This document shows positions 33,059 through 45,434 of a DNA stretch of 64,000 nucleotides, one piece after another. Below the pieces are notes generated by a model. It had not been told where the DNA came from and made no database searches. It was given only the letters and a program-made list of their open reading frames with translations. This DNA is from Ascaphus truei (taxonomy: Eukaryota > Chordata > Amphibia > Anura > Ascaphidae). Location of the stretch: contig CM071568.1 in the NCBI GenBank assembly GCA_036426205.1, positions 123,910,945-123,974,944 of the forward strand. Direction: 5' to 3'. The translations under genes were made by a program, and so were the position numbers. Numbering within the stretch: the first letter of the stretch is position 1; every line of letters begins with the position of its first letter.

Positions 33059-36000
33059 ATATAACAACCGTTATGCGTTGACTCTGCGTTTAAATGTTTT
33101 GTTTTTTTTTTACCACCATTTTCCCTTTCAATGCGTGGATACAGCGTAACATTGCAGACTGCATAACATGTAGCGATCACAAAGAAATTGTTTCCGAATA
33201 CAATATAGTAGAACCTGAAAGAGTAGTACACATTGCTGACGGAATAAATATACGTACTTTCCTATCACTTTAAACATATTAGCAACATTTTACCATAACT
33301 CTAACACATACCTGTTTTGTTGTCATGCAACATCTACAACATTTAAAAGCGGGTCCACCACGTATGACGTGGGACCCTTGTCATGGGCCAAGGCGTCCTT
33401 AAAAAGGATTACGGATGTAAGTCCCGCCCCCAAGCGACGTGCGCGCCTCAAAGCCTATTGGCTGTCATGTTTTGTTATAGTAACGGTAACTGCAGTGTGT
33501 CATGTGTGCGGCTCAGTGTTTGTAGGCGTCAACTGGGCGTTAGCCGAATGTTAATTGAGTGGGAGGAGTGTTAGCGTGCGTTTCACGCTGGTTTAACATG
33601 ACGTCACACGTATTGCATTTGCACATTGTGTTATCGGCCGTCCTTTCTGTCCAAACACGTCTGTTTAAAAAGAATACAGATGTACTCGTTTAGAACGAAT
33701 GTAGTTTCGTATTCATTGTATTTGAAATAAAGATTTTATGTTTAATGGTATTTTCAAGATGTATTGAACGCACAACGTACGCTTTGTTTTGCGCATGCGC
33801 TAACAGTTAGTGCAGCCAAGCGTGAAGTGCGTGCGCACACTAAGATGTGCGTGCACATTTTTCAGTATACAGGCAACGTTCACTTCATATACATAGTTAT
33901 GCCTGCTACAAATTTAAAGAAACATTACATACTGATGTACACTTGTACTTCTAACATATAAGTGAGTGACGTGTGTATGTACACAATCATATAGAGCTGT
34001 GTAACGCGTTGTCACGGATACATATATAGTAAGGTGCCATATTTGACCATCATGTGTTTGCTGTATTTCAGAGATGTCAGGGAAGATACAATCGGATCAA
34101 TGTATGATTTCATATGAGATGATTGTGAGGAGGAGCCACCGACTACTATACTACATATGGAACTAATTTTATATTGCTTGCAGCGCTTATTAACAAACAA
34201 TTAAAAATGTGATACCCTTATGCCTATATTGCATAAGCACTTAATTAACATAATGATGTTGCAAAAGAGTGCCTCATGAATTTTTATTGAGTGTTCTTTA
34301 ATGACTACTATCATTTTATGGCATGGTGTGTTTTATATATAACAACCATTCCCACTCTGCTAACACATTTGTGTATTCTATTGTGTAATGGAACGTATGA
34401 CTGTCGAAACTATGTAACAATAATAATAAGAATAATAATAATTATAATATGAGCATGTTCATGTATAGCGCTGCTAGTTGTACACAGCGCTTTACAGACA
34501 CATTTTTCAGGCTGAGGTCCCTGGCCCGTGGAACTTACAATTTATTTTTTGCCGCCTGAGGCACAGGGAGATAAAGTGACTTGCCCAAGGTCACAAGGAG
34601 CCGACACCGGGAATTGAACCAGACTCCCCTGCTTCAAACTCTCAGTGCCAGTGTGTCTTTACTCACTGAGCCACTCCTTCTCCCAATGTAAAGGACACTT
34701 ACAACCAACTAGCCATTTATTGTTAAAAAATCTCTTGTTACATGGGTATGTTGATAAAATGGTTTGGGACTGTAGCAAATAATGTTATTGGCCAGATGTT
34801 GTGGTCCCCTACAATGCATGATGTTCTGAATATGACATCAACATCATGTAATGAAGTACGTTTCTGTGTATATTTCATTAACCTAACTAACTATAGTTTA
34901 CTGTGTTTATTAAACGTTCTAAAAATACATAGTATAGTCAATATGATGATATAAGCTACCATAATAAAGCTGGTGTTATCATTTGTCGGTGTTATACATG
35001 GATCCTACACAAATTGATACAGACACAAACAGTTGTCTTAAAAAGTGTGTATATGCTAATGTGTACGTGATTGACGTTACAATTGTGAGAATACTTGATA
35101 ATTATCATCATGATAATGATGAAGTGACGTGATTTATATTCCAAAAATATTACCAACATTGTCCTATTGGTAAATTAGAAATGCTAAATGACAGTAACAT
35201 TTGCGACAAAATTGTCTTTTCTGTTAACACTTTTACACTTGGTACATGTAGGACACATCCACACACGTGTGAATTATACATACACATGTCACAAATGTAA
35301 ATTAATGTTGACTATTAATTCCTAGCATTAAAAAACACCTACATTGCTAAATATAAGATGTAGTACGCATTGATGTGATTACAGGCATTCATGCATGGAG
35401 TGTTATGATCAGTCAATTTCATCCGTGATGAATGAGCTCCCGTAAGTAAACAAATAAGTACAGTTATCCCCTTGTCTCCAAACACCTCTATATTACATTA
35501 ATGGAATTTATAAGGAAACATACATAAAATGTGATGAAATGTGAGTAATCATTTTCTAATACAATGCACATGAAAGCTCAAGAGTAGCTAAATGCATATA
35601 CATGATACAGAAAGTACATGTATGTTACATTTGTGTTTAAACCAATATGTTGGGTTTTTACTTCAAATAATTATAGGAAGATTGAGGTAGGCACATCTTA
35701 TGAGAGATGTCAGCAAATATACATACCATGATCAGTCATACTGGAGATATACCTATAATGCAAAGGAACAATATATAAATTGCAAACATTGACATGCCAT
35801 CTTCAGTACCGTAAACAAGACAGCAAAGTGTGTATTTGGTATTAAATGTGCAACACCATGTATATTTAATGACATTCAAAATGTAAATCAGCCTGGTGTA
35901 CACATCATATGGATGTACATGTTACACTGCACCAATAACATTGTATGTAAGCATACTAGAAGCATGAATGAGTATGGGCATAATATGTGTATTGTCTTAG

Positions 36001-36272
36001 CATAAGGAACAACACAATGCTAAAATATTAGTGCTTTGTTACCCCAGTTGTATTCACATACAGTACACACAACTAAAGTACAATTGAAGAGGGATTATAT
36101 AACCTGTGCAACAATAACATACCGGTGCCACATCCCTTTGTGCACACAGCAGAGAAAAGAAAGGTGTGCAACCCATATTCATCTGTGTCCTACCAGAAGG
36201 GTATATAAAAAAACATTATTGTTAAGATAACATAATGTAAGTATAAAAGTATAACTTGGAACATATATGTTT
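33059..36272. other. Non-coding centre of the Harbinger element
   Basis: This AT-rich stretch holds no Myb/SANT-like ORF that I can find. Apart from the CORE-SINE it contains no recognised feature. Confidence 0.6.
34419..34685 (-). mobile_element. tRNA-derived CORE-SINE nested in Harbinger
   Basis: On the - strand the head has box A TGGCTCAGTGAGT (34673-34661) and box B GGTTCAATTCC (34620-34610) at tRNA spacing. The CORE/MIR-type sequence GTGACCTTGGGCAAGTCACT follows. The 3' part, with TAAAGCGCTG and GCGCTATACATG, resembles an L2 LINE tail and ends in an ATT-rich repeat. Such a tail would let L2 reverse transcriptase copy it. Insertion into Harbinger makes it younger than that element. Confidence 0.85.
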
Positions 36273-37590
36273 TTACTTACAAGAAAAAAATGAATTGATG
36301 AGATTCTGGCGTGTCTGGCCACCACTGGCTGTTTGTTCATTTTCAGCTGCTACATGGGTGGGATGCTCGTCTACCAAAGGCTCAGCTAGGTCTGATTGTA
36401 CATTGTGCCTGAGTGCAACATTGTGCAAAATGCAACAGGCAAGGACAATATCAGACACTTTTTGAGGCTTGTATAGAAGAGCCCCACCAGTTCTGTCCAG
36501 ACACCTAAATCTGGTCTTGAGTAGGCCAAATGTCCTCTCTATAACAGATCTTGTAGATATATGGGCTGCATTGTACCTCTCCTCTGCTTCAGTTTGAGGG
36601 TTTAGCACCGGAGTCAAGAGCCACGGCCTAATTCCGTATCCTGAGTCACCTATAATGAATGGAGCACACATAAGCTGACATTAGTGATCAAATTGTACAA
36701 TGCCAACATTCCTAAATAAAAATGTGTTTTGTGTTAGAACATGTAAATGTGTACTCACCCAGCAGCCAACCATGTTCAAAATGTCCCTCTTCGAACGCAT
36801 GGAAGACTGAAGAGTTCCTCAGGATAGAGGAATCGTGACTGGAACCAGGGAATTTGGGTACCACATGCATTATCCTCATCGTGGCATCACATACCACCTG
36901 TACATTGAGTGAATGGTAGTGCTTACGATTGCGGTACACATGCTCACTCTGACTAGGTGCAATCAAAGCAACATGTGTGCAATCGATTGCACCCAGCACA
37001 CATGGTATCCCTGCTATATTATAAAAGCCAGTCCTGACTTCCAGCCACTCTGTCGCCTCTGTAGGAAAATGAATATAATTCCTAGCGCGTCTATTGAGTG
37101 CATAGAGAAACTGGGTCAAGGCCCGCGAGAATGTAGATTGCGAGACCCCGCCCACTATGCCCACAGTTGTCTGGTATGACGCGGAAGCAAGATAATGTAA
37201 TGAGCACAGCATTTTAACAAGCCCAGGGACTGCACGACCTCTGGCTGTGAAAAAATCTAAATCTCCCCTTATCTCCTCATAAAGAGATAAGATTGCTGCT
37301 GAACTCAAACGATAGCGACTTACAATCTCCTCCTCACTCATCCCATCTAACAGGGTACTCTCCCTGTACAGACGCGGACGAGGCACAACTTGTCTCCTCT
37401 GTCTTCTCCTCTGATCTCCTGTCCCTCTACCTGTCCCTCGGCCTGTCCCTCTCCCTGTCCCTGTCGTATCCGCGTGACTGTCCCTGTCACTGTCCCTCGG
37501 TGTGTCCCTCCCTTGCCCTATATGATTCTCTTGATCATCAAGCATGTCATAGAAAAGAATGTTCCTCCGTCTCCTAAACAATCGCAACAT
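36273..37590 (-). CDS. Harbinger transposase, two exons, apparently intact
   Basis: Exon 1 is 37590-36759 and exon 2 is 36649-36273. A 109-bp intron has donor G|GTGAGT and acceptor ATTATAG|G, and joining gives a 402-residue protein with the reading WLLGDSGYG across the junction. The catalytic triad is in place: D203 in AIDCTHV, D279 in GDSGYG, E315 in VIERTFG. It therefore belongs to the DDE nuclease family HARBI1/PIF and would cut and paste the element at its terminal repeats. The N-terminus has RGTG repeats and a basic patch (RRRQRRQ). No stop or frameshift is seen, so activity is possible. It converges with the forkhead-like ORF. Confidence 0.92.
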
Positions 37591-38930
37591 TTTGAAATGA
37601 GTAGCTGTGAATGAGCAGGTAATGGGCGTCCTTTAAATAGGTATGTGATGATGTCAGGTGACATAGTAAAATGCAAGGTGTTACATTAACATAATAAAGT
37701 ACTTCTGTGGCAAGCTGTGTGCAGTTGTTGTTATAAGTATTTGTTGTGTGTATTCTGCAGGGAATGATGATATTTGCCAATGATGTGACGTGAAGCTTTG
37801 TACAAACATTGCTTGCAAATAAATAGTTGCATGTGCAATGCATGTAAAACTTCTGAACGCAACAGTCAGTCATGTAATTAGACAAAAAGGCTGAGATTGA
37901 CGTGGGAAAAGTTTTGTGTAACATGTGTAATTAGCCATGTTATTGTGACATGTTGACAACAATGAATAGTCGTGTGCATATGCATGCATTTCTGTAAGGA
38001 GGATAGTTGCTATAGAATGAGTTTACAAGGTGTCCCAATGATGAATTACTGTACATGTGTGTATAAGTTAGGTTGAAGTGCTTGTAATGCTACGGTTACA
38101 ATGTAAACATGCAATGTGATTGAGCGTCCAATAAGTGACGTCATGAAAATAGGGAGGACCCAAAACTAGATGTAAACATGAGAAGACAGATGTACATGAA
38201 CGTTTAAAGATGCGTGTCACATTACAAGCATTGTGTAATGTAAAGGAACATGAATATACGGTGTATGTGTGACATGTGTGACATGTGTAACATCATGTAA
38301 ATAATTGTCGCTCAGTTCAGTAAAATGTGTGATATGATGTGAGGTTCTCCTTTAAGAGTTGAGTATAGTATTTTCCCTTGCCACATCATCACATGATGAG
38401 TAATGTGACCCGCAAATGCTGAAAACATGTAAAAGTATAATGTTATGCAAATAATACACGTCAGCTGTGACACAATGCAGGGAATGCCCCCACACTGTAA
38501 TGCAAATGACGTTTGTATTGTGAGCAATGAAACGTAAACAGTACTATACTGTTATACGTCCCCGCTCCATTGACTCCATTGATGTACAGAAGATTTTTTT
38601 TTTCTAAGTGCCGTTCCGGCAGCCTTAGCAATCGTTCTCCCCTCCAAACTGCCAACTTTAGTTGGGGGGAGAAATTGGCCATAACATCTCAATTTCGTAG
38701 TGCCGATCAGCCCCGATAAGCTGATTTTTTTTGTTGAATCCAGCCGATTTAAAAAAGTGGCGATCAGTGGCGAAAACAGGCTTATCGGCAGCCGACTGGC
38801 CATAACAAAATTATCGGCTCCGAAACCTGGCGAAATCAAGCACTTATCGGCGCTTACTGAATCTCAAACCCAATTTTAGCTATAAAATGGCGATAATTCC
38901 CTTATCAACGCTTACTGCATGAGGCCCTAT

Positions 38931-39489
38931 GTTTCTCTTGTGTATGCAATACAGCGGAGCCTAGAAATAGCATACCTTTTCCACGGTGGGAACACAGACA
39001 TATCCTGAATTACTAGCTTAGTTATACTATGTTATGTGATATATCTCCATCAGTACAGAGCTGGATATATTAAGCCTGTTGGTAACAGGAATTTGATACT
39101 CACATATTTGATACTCTCTTGCCGTAATTGTATCTAATTAGGCTGTGAGTGATACTTACCTGCTTATCTGAAATATTTGAATTTAGACAATAGACGCCCA
39201 CTGAAAGCAATTAACGTGATAAATCATCAGGATACTTATTATTATATTGCTTATCTTGCCACTTCATTATGGGGTTATTTTAATGTTTGAATGTGATTTA
39301 TGTGTTTTTAATCTATATATTTGAATAAAACTTTATTATTTTTCTCCTTGGCTTTTCCGGTCATGATAGGCTGATTTTGACCTATCGACAGCACTTACCT
39401 GTTAGACCATTGTTAGTCTACTCACTGTACTCCAACATTGAGCGCTCTTTGGTGAGGGAGCCTTTATGATCCTCTTGGGATCAACTCTG
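38931..39489. other. No gene recognised
   Basis: Unassigned sequence lies between the Harbinger target site and an L2 tail. Confidence 0.5.
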
Positions 39490-39690
39490 ATATATTACCA
39501 ATTACATTGTAAGCTCTTCGGGGCTGGGACTCCTTTTCCTAATGAAACTTTTGTCTGAAGCACTTATTGCCATTATGTTTTATTTGTATTATTTGTTATT
39601 TATTTTATTATGTAACGTGTATTACTGTTGTGAAGAGCTATTCTTAATGGCGCTTTATAAATAAGGATATATGATATAAAATATGATTCT
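39490..39690 (+). mobile_element. L2-type LINE 3' tail
   Basis: The order TGTAAGCTCTTCGGGGCTGG, GAAGCACTTATTGCC and GAAGAGCTATTCTTAATGGC matches an L2 3' UTR. No coding part remains. Confidence 0.7.
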
Positions 39691-39811
39691 GGCCAGCAGG
39701 TAGCGCTGGAGAGCTAACATTGCAGGTGCAGGTGCGTGTGTGTGTAAAGAAAAGTTGAAGCACACACATGCAATCACCTATACATATAGTACAATAAAAC
39801 ATTAAATACCA

Positions 39812-40340
39812 TGTAGCCATGTGTAAAATTGGTGTACATATCTCTTTCTCATGCTGGCAGTAAACCTGGTAAGTATGCAGGATTGCCAGTAGTCATCATG
39901 GAGGTTTGCCCTCAACCCCTGGTGATGTGTAAGTTAGTAGCAAAGGAAGTGACAGCCAGTCTGTGTCCCCTGTTAGTGACACAGAGAAGAGGTGGGTCTT
40001 TCTGGAAGCTGATATGTTGCACAGCACTTCCTAAAGTTAGTTCAGTTCCTGTTGTTGTGCTGCCTCTGTTCAGTAAGAGGCACGTGAAGGTCTGCAACAG
40101 TGTTGCAGTGGTCTGATGCAAGAGCTGTGAGTCTGTGCAGCTCTGAGCAGAGAGACAGACAAGCTGTTGAAGCTCCCTAAGGGGAGAGGTGGAAAGCAAC
40201 TCCATTAGGAGAAGGAGGAACCTTCCAGATGGAGTGCAGCAAAGGAATGAGCGGCTAAGCTGATAGCTGTGAGGGGCAGCTTGCCCATACCACCAAGCAA
40301 CAATAAAGATGCCCTGTTCAAAGACAACCCCACTGTGTGA
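39812..40340 (+). mobile_element. Fragment of the TGTAGCGG solo-LTR family
   Basis: It starts TGTAGCCATGTGTAAAATTG and shares CATGCTGGCAGTAAACCTGG, a middle region and CAACAATAAAGATG near 40299 with the LTRs at 6226 and 42702. The downstream half is missing and the CR1 LINE begins soon after. Confidence 0.7.
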
Positions 40341-40399
40341 GTGTGAAGTTACTCTCCATTTTTTAATGTTTAAGAATTTTATCAAAAGTCACCCTTTCA

Positions 40400-42292
40400 G
40401 TGTGAGATAGGCAGGCAGATTATTGGAGATACGGAAAAAGCTGTGGTATTAAACAAATTCTTTGCCTCTGTATTTACCAGGGAAGAATCAATTTCAATAG
40501 CAGTGCCGCAGGAGGAAGCCACAACCTCCATATTAATGAACAATTGGTTAACTGAGAAAGAAGTTCATAAGTGTCTTGAAAAAATTAAAGTAAATAAAGC
40601 ACCAGGCCCCAATGGTATACATCCAAGAGTTCTTAACAATTTAAGTTCAGTAATAGCCAAACCATTACATTTAATATTCAAGGACTCCATTTCCACAGGC
40701 TCGGTACCACAAGATTGGCGTAAAGCAGATGTGATGCCTATATTTAAAAAGGACACTAGATCACAACCGGGGAATTACAGACCTGTAAGCCTGACTTCAA
40801 TAGTGGGGAAACAACTTGAAGGTTTAATACGGGATAATATTCAGGAATACCTAATGGAAAACAAAATCATTAGTAATAGTCAGCATGGATTTATGAAGGA
40901 TAGATCATGCCAAACTAACCTTATTTGTTTCTTTGAGGAGGTAGGTAGGAATTTATACCAGGGTAATGCAATCTACTTAGATTTTGCAAAGGCTTTTGAT
41001 ACGGTTCCACCCAAGAGGTTGGTGTACAAAATTAAGCAAATTGGACTCAGTAATAATGTATGCACCTGGATTGAAAACTGAAGGATAGGCAACAGAGGGT
41101 TGTCATAAATTGAACTTTTTCAGGTTGGGCTAAAGTCGTGAGTGGAGTGGAGTACCTCAGGGATCGGTACTGGGACCACTGCTTTTTAACTTGTTTATTA
41201 ATGACCTTGAGGTTGGCATCGAGAGCAAAGTCTCCATCTTTGCTGATGATACTAAATTGTGTAAGGTAGTAGAATCAGAGCAGGGTGTCATTTCTCTCCA
41301 GAAGGACTTGGAGAGACTGGAAATGTCGGCAGGTAAATGGCAGATGAGGTTTAATACAGATAAATGTAAGGTTATGCATTTGGGATGCAAGAATAAACTG
41401 GCGGCTTACAACTTAAATGGGGATAAATTGGGGGAATCCTTGATGGAGAAGGATTTAGGAGTGCTTGTAGACAGCAGGCATAGCAATAGTGCCCAAAGTC
41501 ATGCAGTAGCTGCAAAGGCAAATGAGATATTATCTTGCATTAAACGGGCAATGGATGGAAGGGAAGTAAACATAATTATGCCCCTTTACAAAGCATTAGT
41601 AAGACCACACCTTGAATATGGAGTACAATTTTGGGCATCACTACTTTGAAAAGACATTCTGGAACTAGAGAGGGTGCAGAGAAGAGCCACCAAATTAATA
41701 AAGGGTATGGACAATCTAACTTATGAGGAGAGGCTAGATTTATTTACATTAGAAAAGAGGCATCTAAGAGGGGATATGATAACTATATACAAATATATTC
41801 GGGGACAGTACAAAGCTTTCAAAAGAACTATTTATCCCAAGGACAGTACAAAGTACTCGGGTGCATCCCTTTAGGTTGGAGGAAAGGAGATTTCACCAGT
41901 AACAAAGAAAAGGTTCTTTACAGTAAGGGCAGTTAAAATGTGGAATTCATTACCCATGGAGACTGTGATGGCAGATATAATAAATTTGTTCAGAAAAAGG
42001 TTGGACATATTTTTAGAAGGGAAAGGTATACAGGGATATACCAAATACGTAAACATGGGAAGAATGTTGATCCAGGGATTAATCCGATTGCCAATTCTTG
42101 GAGTCAGGAAGGAATTTATTTTCCCCTTATTAGATATCATTGGATGATATGATACTGGGGTTTTTTGTTTGTCTTCCTCTGGATCAATAAGTAAGTCTAG
42201 ATATAGGATAAAGTATCTGTTGTCTAAGTTTAGCATAGGTTGAACTTGATGGACGTACGTCTTTTTTCAACCTCATCTACTATGTAACTATG
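40400..42292 (+). mobile_element. 5'-truncated CR1-clade LINE
   Basis: Coding pieces 40443-41081, 41191-41649 and 41674-41874 give the second half of ORF2. A 3' UTR and the tail CAACCTCATCTACTATGTAAC follow. The fingers, YADD-like FADDT box and thumb are typical of the CR1 clade. Another tail of this family is at 5014-5843. Confidence 0.9.
40443..41874 (+). pseudogene. CR1 reverse transcriptase, broken
   Basis: It has [65 protein letters not shown] and a C-terminal MHLGCKNKLAAYN, in that order. Stops at 41081, 41649 and 41874 and a missing 5' half make it inactive. Confidence 0.9.
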
Positions 42293-42605
42293 ATATGATC
42301 ATCCAACAGTGCGTTGAGTATGTGTTTATCATATATAATACATACGTTACCTGTTGGATTATAGTTTTAGTATTATTCATAGTATTTTATTTTTATGTTA
42401 TTTGTTATTAAAATAATGAGATTTTTATTGCTTATAAAAGTATAGTTGTTGTTTATTTTTTTATTTTTTTTAGTCAACATGTTTCAATATGAACTCTATG
42501 CAGGTATACCTTTCAGGTATCTTTTTGTTTTTCCCCACACCTCTCAATTTTGGGACACTACAGCTTTAATTGAGGCAGATTGTTTTTTGCTCACGCTGGC
42601 AACTG
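42293..42605. other. AT-rich, no gene
   Basis: No feature is recognised. Confidence 0.5.
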
Positions 42606-42608
42606 TTA

Positions 42609-42668
42609 GGATGCGTCCCAGCTAGCGCTGAGCTCGCTGAGCGGGCGGCGCTTGGCGAGATGACTTGC

Positions 42669-42701
<33 letters not shown>

Positions 42702-43762
42702 TGTAGCGGTCATGTAAAATGGCTACAGTCATCTCTCCTGCTGACAGTAAGGCCTGGTAAGTTGTGGGCATGCCAGCAGTAATTATGGAGGTTTGCCCTC
42801 ACACCCTGGTGGGGTGCCCTGTGTATGGATGGGAGTAGTCACATGCTCTGACTCCATGGTTAGTGATGTCAGAGGTGTGTCAGCTTCCAGAGTGTACATA
42901 AGGCACAGCACTGAGTCTAAAGTTAGATCTGCGTCCAGTTCTGGCAGGAGTTCAAGTTCTAGTACTAGCCTGAGTTAATAAGAGTTCTAGTTATGTTATA
43001 GTAACTGAGAGGAGACTGTGTCCAGGGACCTGGCACAGGGCAGTGATCCCTGCGGGGATAGGGAATCCCTATCTAAGGAGAGATACACCTTTTAAAGGGA
43101 GGCACTGACTGGACATGAGTGGCTAAGAATCTACTGCGAGGGGCAGCTAGCCCACATCAATCAATAAAGATGTTCTCATTCACAAACCCTCTCGTGTACA
43201 TGTGTGGAGTGAATGTACAGAGAGGAGCACCACGGAGGAGTTCCTCAACAGGACCATCCCCATGCGGACGCAGGGACCCTGATGAGGTGGAGGCGCTGCA
43301 CTGGGACTAGGTGAGACTCAGCACACTACCTCAGCTGCCTGTCTGGACGGGTCCTCCCCATACACCATCATGCGGGAGACTCAGGAGTCCTGTTGCCAAC
43401 AGGTGCACCACCAGACACTACCACACTGTAATGGGGGCCGGTTAGACCACAGGGGCCAATGTGAGATTGGGTGGGTCAGGCCGGTTCAGAAATACCGTTA
43501 CATATATATATATACATATAATATATAATATAATTATATATATATATATATAATATGAAGTCTCCGTTCGGCGGGCACCACACGCTCACCGGCGCTCGGC
43601 AAGCAAATTTTTTCAACTTCCTAGCGCACTCAGCTCTCAAGCTTACCCACCGACCCCCCCCCCCCCCCCGCGAGCGCTTGTGAAAATTTAAAGGACACCC
43701 GTCGCTCATGCTTGGAGAGCTCTTCAAGCATGAGCGCGCTCAGCGCCAGCGGGGACCAAGCC
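42609..43762. mobile_element. Harbinger-type MITE split by a solo LTR
   Basis: The ends match after inversion (GGATGCGTCCCAGCTAGCGC and GGCTTGGTCCCCGCTGGCGC), with TTA on both sides (42606-42608, 43763-43765). After removing the LTR at 42702-43502 the element is about 350 bp, close to the 359-bp copy at 5087. The LTR went into its TA-repeat core. Confidence 0.75.
42702..43502 (+). mobile_element. Solo LTR, 801 bp, same family as 6226
   Basis: It runs TGTAGCGGTCATG to CCGTTACA. AATAAAG is near 43165 and a TATA-like TACATAAGG is near 42895. The duplication is TATA, which low-complexity flanks make ambiguous. Confidence 0.85.
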
Positions 43763-43765
43763 TTA

Positions 43766-44365
43766 GGCTTTAAAAGTTCCCGTCATCCATTGCGGGACAT
43801 AAGCCTGAGCGATACGCAGTTCTGACGAAACATGTTGGGATTGTTTCTCCAAACTGCGCCCACCTACGTGGTTTGTTTTCCTAAGCATTTTCGGACACCA
43901 GAGCTAAGAGGAGACATTTTCAAGTGAGTAAGGCCAGACTATAACAAGAAACGCTGGAGCTTGGTAAAAAGTTGTTGGCCGTCTCCTCAAAGTCTGTCAG
44001 TGCTGACATATCTACAACACTCATATCTACAACACGACACGACACTCATATCTACAACACTCATATCTACGACACAACACTCATATCTACGATACCGCCA
44101 GACCTTGTCCACTCATGTGGCCTGACTCTTTAATGGGCTTTTATTAATCATTGGAATAAAGACGAGACCATCTCGAGTCAGTGACGGCTGTATCCTACCA
44201 GACAATGCTGAAAGCGGGTTAAGGAGCTGCCTGCTGTATCTTGCATGTCTATCAGGGCAGAGATTATATCATCACCTGACCTATAATCACTTTGGGAGGT
44301 ACATCTTTCTACAGGTTTACAGAGTGGCTATCTGGCCCTCCTGTATCTCCCATCCCAGTGATTCC
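43766..44365. other. Penelope-like debris with a short tandem repeat
   Basis: GTTCTGACGAAACATGTTGGG (about 43821-43841) resembles the hammerhead-like motifs elsewhere. ACTCATATCTAC units recur at 44013-44095, and AATAAAGACGAGACC is near 44155. No coding sequence is present. Confidence 0.4.
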
Positions 44366-44368
44366 TTA

Positions 44369-44625
44369 GGCTACGGTCCCAGTCCTCACGCCTGCACGCG
44401 CGCCTGGCGGCGCGTGCACAAGTGAAAGCCACGATGTGTTGGTCAGCTGCAGGAGAAGAGGAGATCCGACGGGGGTTGGGGAAGAGGTGTGTTGGGGGCG
44501 CAGCCATGACATGATCGCTACCCGCACGCGCAGGCAGCTACTGGGACTGGCCCCATTGAGGGGCGGAACTTGTTCCTGCAGCGCACGCCGTAGTGAGCGC
44601 AGCAGTAGGCACTGGCACCGAGGCC
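44369..44625. mobile_element. Small Harbinger-type MITE
   Basis: The ends GGCTACGGTCCCAGTCC and, inverted, GGCCTCGGTGCCAGTGCC are flanked by TTA (44366-44368, 44626-44628). The body is GC-rich and non-coding. Confidence 0.7.
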
Positions 44626-44753
44626 TTAGAGTTTTTGCAAAGACTTGGACTCAACATTTTTGTATTATATTAACTTGGTTTGCAGTGAGTTAAAGTGTGG
44701 TAATCATGTACCATCAAGTTTGTATAAAATTGTATTGTTTGAAAGTGTACCTA

Positions 44754-45419
44754 ATCAATGAAACTCCTCCCACCGGAGGAAAGAACGATGCACCGCCGTA
44801 GAAAAAAGTCGCTAGCAAGGCTGAAGTGGTGACTAAAAGATTTGTTGGAGCATCATAGTGTAGTTCTGGCAGGACCTTTGTCTCTTTGTCAAAGAGACAA
44901 AGGCCCGCTACGGCTGAAATGCGTCAGAGGATCCGCCAGAACTACACTATGATGCTCCAACAAATCTTTTAGTCACCACTTCAGCCTTGCTAGCGACTTT
45001 TTTCTACGGCGGTGCATCGTTCTTTCCTCCGGTGGGAGGAGTTTCATTGATTCCAGTTCGTCACCGGTAGCCCGCCGGGTTGCTGCGTCAGCTGATCGCC
45101 CAGACACTGCGGGTCATAAACCACCCACCGACACGGAGGAGTTCCCTGGTGGTTTGCAGTGTGCCTGTTTGCGGTTGATTTCCTCATTCATCTGTCCGGC
45201 TTCATCTGCTTCACTAACCGTGAGTTTCTCCACATTCAATATCATTAGTGCTCTACGGTGAGCCAATTGTTAGGAGAGTTTATTACTTTTACTCACGAGT
45301 TTCCCTTTGAAGACTAGCCGTGACTTTATCATATTTGTTTATTTCACAAGCAGGACTCAGTAATCTTACTGACTTTTGGAGCGCCTGATTGGTTAACCCC
45401 TTGGTTACCCAGTACACAC
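44754..45419 (+). mobile_element. Penelope-like insertion with a perfect 116-bp palindrome
   Basis: A 15-bp direct repeat TTGAAAGTGTACCTA lies on both sides (44739-44753, 45420-45434). Inside, arms 44755-44870 and 44935-45050 are exact inverted copies, and the 64-bp centre has its own palindrome around CTTTGTCTCTTTG. The centre then reads GGCCCGCTACGGCTGAAATG and CGTC, a hammerhead-like stem followed by GAAA. A single-copy part (45051-45419) completes the element. No reverse transcriptase remains. The Penelope assignment rests on similarity to 52926-55366. Confidence 0.7.
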
Positions 45420-45434
45420 TTGAAAGTGTACCTA

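Larger units (their letters stand above)
31229..38927. mobile_element. Complete 7.7-kb Harbinger DNA transposon
   Basis: The terminal inverted repeats are identical for 20 bp (GGGCCTCATGCAGTAAGCGT), and a 3-bp duplication TAT flanks them (31226-31228, 38928-38930). Subterminal copies of ATGCAGTAAG and CTTATCGGCGCTTACTG lie just inside the ends. It carries a two-exon transposase on the - strand (37590-36273) and a convergent forkhead-like ORF on the + strand (32390-33058). Both frames are open. Two convergent genes, transposase plus a DNA-binding partner, is the known Harbinger plan, but the known partner is Myb/SANT-like. A CORE-SINE has inserted at 34419-34685. Confidence 0.93.

Noticed and set aside
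34610..34673. tRNA gene
   Set aside because: Box A and B are present, but the cloverleaf is degenerate and it continues into a CORE domain and LINE tail, so it is a SINE.
33059..36272. A Myb/SANT-like partner gene in Harbinger
   Set aside because: Looked for on both strands; no frame with the expected tryptophan spacing was found.
37293..37614. Serine/proline-rich + strand frames
   Set aside because: They are the reverse of the RGTG-repeat region of the Harbinger transposase.
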